Of a DNA stretch of 8,231 nucleotides, positions 6,722 to 8,231 are shown one piece after another (position 1 is the stretch's first letter; each line of letters opens with the position of its first letter). The translations under genes and the position numbers were made by a program. The stretch is from assembly GCA_026990815.1 (NCBI GenBank), contig JALXCS010000056.1:1-8231 (forward strand), read 5' to 3'. Source of the stretch: Methylomonas sp. (GTDB lineage Bacteria; Pseudomonadota; Gammaproteobacteria; Methylococcales; Methylomonadaceae). The notes below the pieces were generated by a model, which saw only the letters and a program-made list of their open reading frames with translations, had not been told where the DNA came from and did not search any database.

Positions 6722-7267
6722 ATGAATCACACCGTCCATAACAAACTCGTTTCTTTCATCTGGTCCATCGCTGACGATTGCCTGCGCGATGTCTATGTGC
6801 GCGGCAAATACCGTGACGTTATCTTGCCCATGGTGGTCTTGCGCCGACTGGACACCCTGCTGGAACCCAGTAAACAAAAAGTGCTGGAAGAAGTCGCCTT
6901 TCAGCAAAACGAAATGGGGCTGACAGAGCTGGATGACAGTGGTCTGAAAGATGCTGCGGGTTATGTATTTTACAACACCAGTAAATGGACATTGACCCAG
7001 CTCTACAATAGCGCCACCGGGAGCAGTTTTGGGATAAAGTCAGTCAATATGGTGCTATCCATTACTAACTTACATCATAATGTAGCTATACCCACTACAA
7101 CCCTATCGACGGATGATCATAAAACGATTCACCTGCGAACGACAACAAAGGCGGAGGGGCGACAGAAACAAATTTACGATGCCTTGAATATTAAGCCTGA
7201 TCTAATAGGAAAATATAAAACAATGATTGATAAGAAAAAATCTGTAGTGCCAACTAAATCAAATTAA
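6722..7267 (+). pseudogene. hsdM: Truncated type I methyltransferase subunit HsdM, fused to an unrelated tail
   Basis: HsdM is the adenine-methyltransferase subunit of type I restriction-modification complexes. Residues 1 to about 99 (VHNKLVSFIWSIADDCLRD, GKYRDVILPMVVLRRLD, LLEPSK, AAGYVFYNTSKWTLTQLYN) are a textbook HsdM_N region, the helical domain before the methyltransferase fold. At about 7016-7022 homology stops. Intact HsdM proteins run to about 500 residues or more, and the SAM-binding FxGxG-type and NPPF motifs are absent. The frame stays open for another ~82 residues. Its tail (TTTLSTDDHKTIHLRTTTKA, then AEGRQKQIYDALNIKP) is unlike HsdM and more AT-rich; it may be the C-terminus of another gene, perhaps a transposase, joined by deletion or insertion. 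No hsdS or hsdR follows. Any product would be a 181-residue chimera without catalysis. Confidence 0.85.
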
Positions 7268-7514
7268 AAATTTCCTGATTACCCATGAGCCTCAGCCAAC
7301 TTGGAGGCCATAGGAAGTGTGAACTCTAGAGTATATGTGGTGTCCATTTTTTCGGATTAAAAATTATATACAAAAAAGTGGAAAAACCAACTATTTTTCA
7401 CGACTGTAAAATTTACACCACATTCCTATTTTTATAACCATAATCAATTCAATGTGTTACTGGGTTCGACCAGTCATTAATCTAGCTGAAGGTTCTACTT
7501 AATCAGGAAAAATT
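7268..7514. other. AT-rich junction DNA with nested inverted repeats
   Basis: No gene is seen. An 11-bp perfect inverted pair brackets the region: TTTCCTGATTA at 7271-7281 and its complement at 7500-7510. Inside it ATGTGGTGT (7335-7343) faces ACACCACAT (7415-7423), and at the centre GTG-g-AAAAA (7378-7386) can pair with TTTTTCAC (7394-7401). The arrangement suggests the remnants of insertion-sequence ends stacked at a junction between the hsdM chimera and the IS3 relic. Confidence 0.5.
7335..7423. repeat. 89-bp inverted-repeat segment resembling a pair of IS termini
   Basis: Read inwards, both ends match ATGTGGTGT-NN-ATTTT: the left end has CC and the right end (reverse complement) has AA at the two variable bases, so 14 of 16 positions agree. 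The right arm also forms a 13-base palindrome, TGTAAAATTTACA (7405-7417). A GTGTAAATTTT-like end recalls insertion-sequence termini, for example of the IS256 type, but this is by resemblance only. The interior is too short to encode a transposase. Confidence 0.4.
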
Positions 7515-7751
7515 TTAACTTATTGAAATACTGGGAAATTGATAATAAAAGCTGCGAAGGTGGGTTTGGTCTTCTGTGAGTTCGTCACCCTGGTTCCATC
7601 GTTGATAGGTCCGGGGAGCGATGCCAATGAGCTCACACGCTAGCTTTTGTCGGGCTCCGTTTTGCACGGCTTCATCAATCAAGGCACAATATTGTTTGCG
7701 ATCCGGGTAGGCGATTATTCGACCGCCTTTTCCTCCCAGATCGCTTGGCAC
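7515..7751 (-). pseudogene. IS3-family transposase OrfB, N-terminal remnant in the -1 frame
   Basis: In the -1 frame relative to orfA, the strand encodes RIIAYPDRKQYCALIDEA, then ARQKLACELIGIAPRTYQRW and GDELTEDQ. This is the leading helix-turn-helix part of OrfB from this IS3 subgroup. After about residue 62 the match ends (near 7565), and 16 unrelated residues lead to a TAA at 7515. The full protein is around 300 residues, and the whole rve integrase domain with its DDE triad is gone. No ATG opens the frame: entry would be by frameshift at 7751-7757 or from a GTG at 7751. Confidence 0.8.
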
Positions 7752-8218
7752 TTTTTTGACAACACCAATAGCGCCGCTCTTTCTGATAATGCTTTATCCT
7801 TACGATTAAGCTCTTTCTGTAAGCGTTTGTTTTCTTGTCGGCGCTTTTTTTGTTCCTGCCGGGATAAGGGTTCAACCGCTTGATGGACAGTTAAAAATTC
7901 GGTTTTCCATGATTCCAGGTGGTGGGGATAAATTCCATTTTCCTGGCAGTAGTTGCTCACCTGTTCATCATTCAGACCGTGGCAGTGCATTAGCGCATCA
8001 AGACGTTGTGTTTTAGTCCAATCTTGGGGGCTTTTTTCCTTTGTCATTGGTGTTTCAAGGCTCTCTAGTTCATTGTTCTTGGCTAATCGGATCCATTTTT
8101 GAAGGGTGGAATATCCCACGCCTAAGTGGTTAGTAATATTTTTAAGGGTTTGATCAGAATGTTTCGATAATGCTTTTTCTACGCATTGTACTTTAAAGGC
8201 TTGGTTAAATTTAGCCAT
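7715..8218 (-). CDS. IS3-family transposase OrfA
   Basis: OrfA of IS3 elements binds the element's ends and regulates transposition, and becomes part of the OrfAB transposase after a -1 frameshift. The 167-residue protein begins MAKFNQAFKVQCVEKAL and carries a helix-turn-helix (LKNITNHLGVGYSTLQKWI). A second helical part contains the LDALMHCHGLNDEQVSNYC block. It ends in a highly charged coiled coil (QEQKKRRQENKRLQKELNRK) followed by ALLVLSKKCQAIWEE. I chose the ATG at 8218 because GGAG sits six bases upstream; an in-frame ATG at 8230 would add four residues but has no ribosome-binding site in view. A slippery A-AAA-AAG lies at codons 154-156, near the end of the frame, and the TAA is at 7715-7717. 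Confidence 0.85.
   Translation of the reverse strand: MAKFNQAFKVQCVEKALSKHSDQTLKNITNHLGVGYSTLQKWIRLAKNNELESLETPMTKEKSPQDWTKTQRLDALMHCHGLNDEQVSNYCQENGIYPHHLESWKTEFLTVHQAVEPLSRQEQKKRRQENKRLQKELNRKDKALSERAALLVLSKKCQAIWEEKAVE
7751..7757 (-). promoter_or_regulatory. A6G slippery heptamer for -1 programmed frameshifting
   Basis: The minus strand reads TCA-AAA-AAG-TGC in the orfA frame, giving the canonical A_AAA_AAG heptamer of IS3-family elements. A -1 slip continues into the orfB frame as GTG-CCA-AGC. This fits programmed OrfAB synthesis. A caution is that orfA's own frame after the heptamer (KKCQAIWEE) also looks like conserved family sequence, so the frames could instead have been parted by a later indel near 7715-7735. 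Confidence 0.6.
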
Positions 8219-8231
8219 TTCTGTCTCCATT

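Larger units (their letters stand above)
7515..8231 (-). mobile_element. Partial IS3-family insertion sequence, truncated in orfB
   Basis: The element comprises orfA and the first part of orfB on the minus strand. Its upstream terminal repeat lies beyond the window edge. The other end is lost: recognisable orfB stops near 7565 and the frame closes at 7515 without a DDE integrase domain. It cannot move by itself unless helped in trans, and it lacks one end. Confidence 0.82.

Noticed and set aside
6605..6907. A 100-codon minus-strand frame over the hsdM start
   Set aside because: It is antisense to clear HsdM_N coding sequence and has no family features.
7647..7883. A 78-codon plus-strand frame across the orfA/orfB junction
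   Set aside because: It is antisense to the IS3 transposase coding sequence; Cys/Arg/Ser-rich as expected from the reverse of the coiled-coil region.

Overview
The window reads as a stretch of an AT-leaning gammaproteobacterial chromosome. RelA and ClpB look like the E. coli proteins over their whole length: ClpB has exactly 857 residues, and RelA has the gammaproteobacterial type of inactive HD domain. Neither can fix the genus. The mix of worn-out insertion sequences, an IS3-type OrfA, a type I-F cas fragment and a TRL-like lipoprotein would fit an aquatic or environmental lineage such as the Methylococcales or Thiotrichales, but that is only a guess.

Positions 1-416 hold the first 17 codons of a gene cut by the window edge (minus strand, perhaps an IS630-type transposase), then AT-rich non-coding DNA with an imperfect palindromic element (163-265) and a hairpin (363-400). 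Positions 417-5232 are the housekeeping core, on the minus strand: clpB is transcribed first, from a near-perfect heat-shock (RpoH) promoter at 5272-5299, and relA follows. A strong intrinsic terminator separates them, and its U-tract ends only four bases before the relA start codon. Together they form a stress pair: ClpB disaggregates proteins after heat shock and RelA makes (p)ppGpp when amino acids run out. Divergent from clpB is a small TRL-like lipoprotein gene (5448-5759) followed by a 14-bp hairpin.

From about 5820 to the end the DNA is accessory and decayed. It contains a type I-F cas1 relic (5986-6597) with a stop at codon 2, a second nonsense codon and at least two frameshifts. Next comes the first ~99 codons of a type I methyltransferase gene hsdM, running into an unrelated reading frame. 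A 247-bp AT-rich gap with nested inverted repeats follows. Last, on the minus strand, is a 3'-truncated IS3-family element with OrfA and a canonical A6G slippery heptamer, but with almost all of OrfB, including the integrase domain, missing. It reads as the wreck of a defence island (CRISPR-Cas plus restriction-modification) broken up by mobile elements beside intact core genes. I found no CRISPR array, tRNA or rRNA, and no convincing intact novel system.
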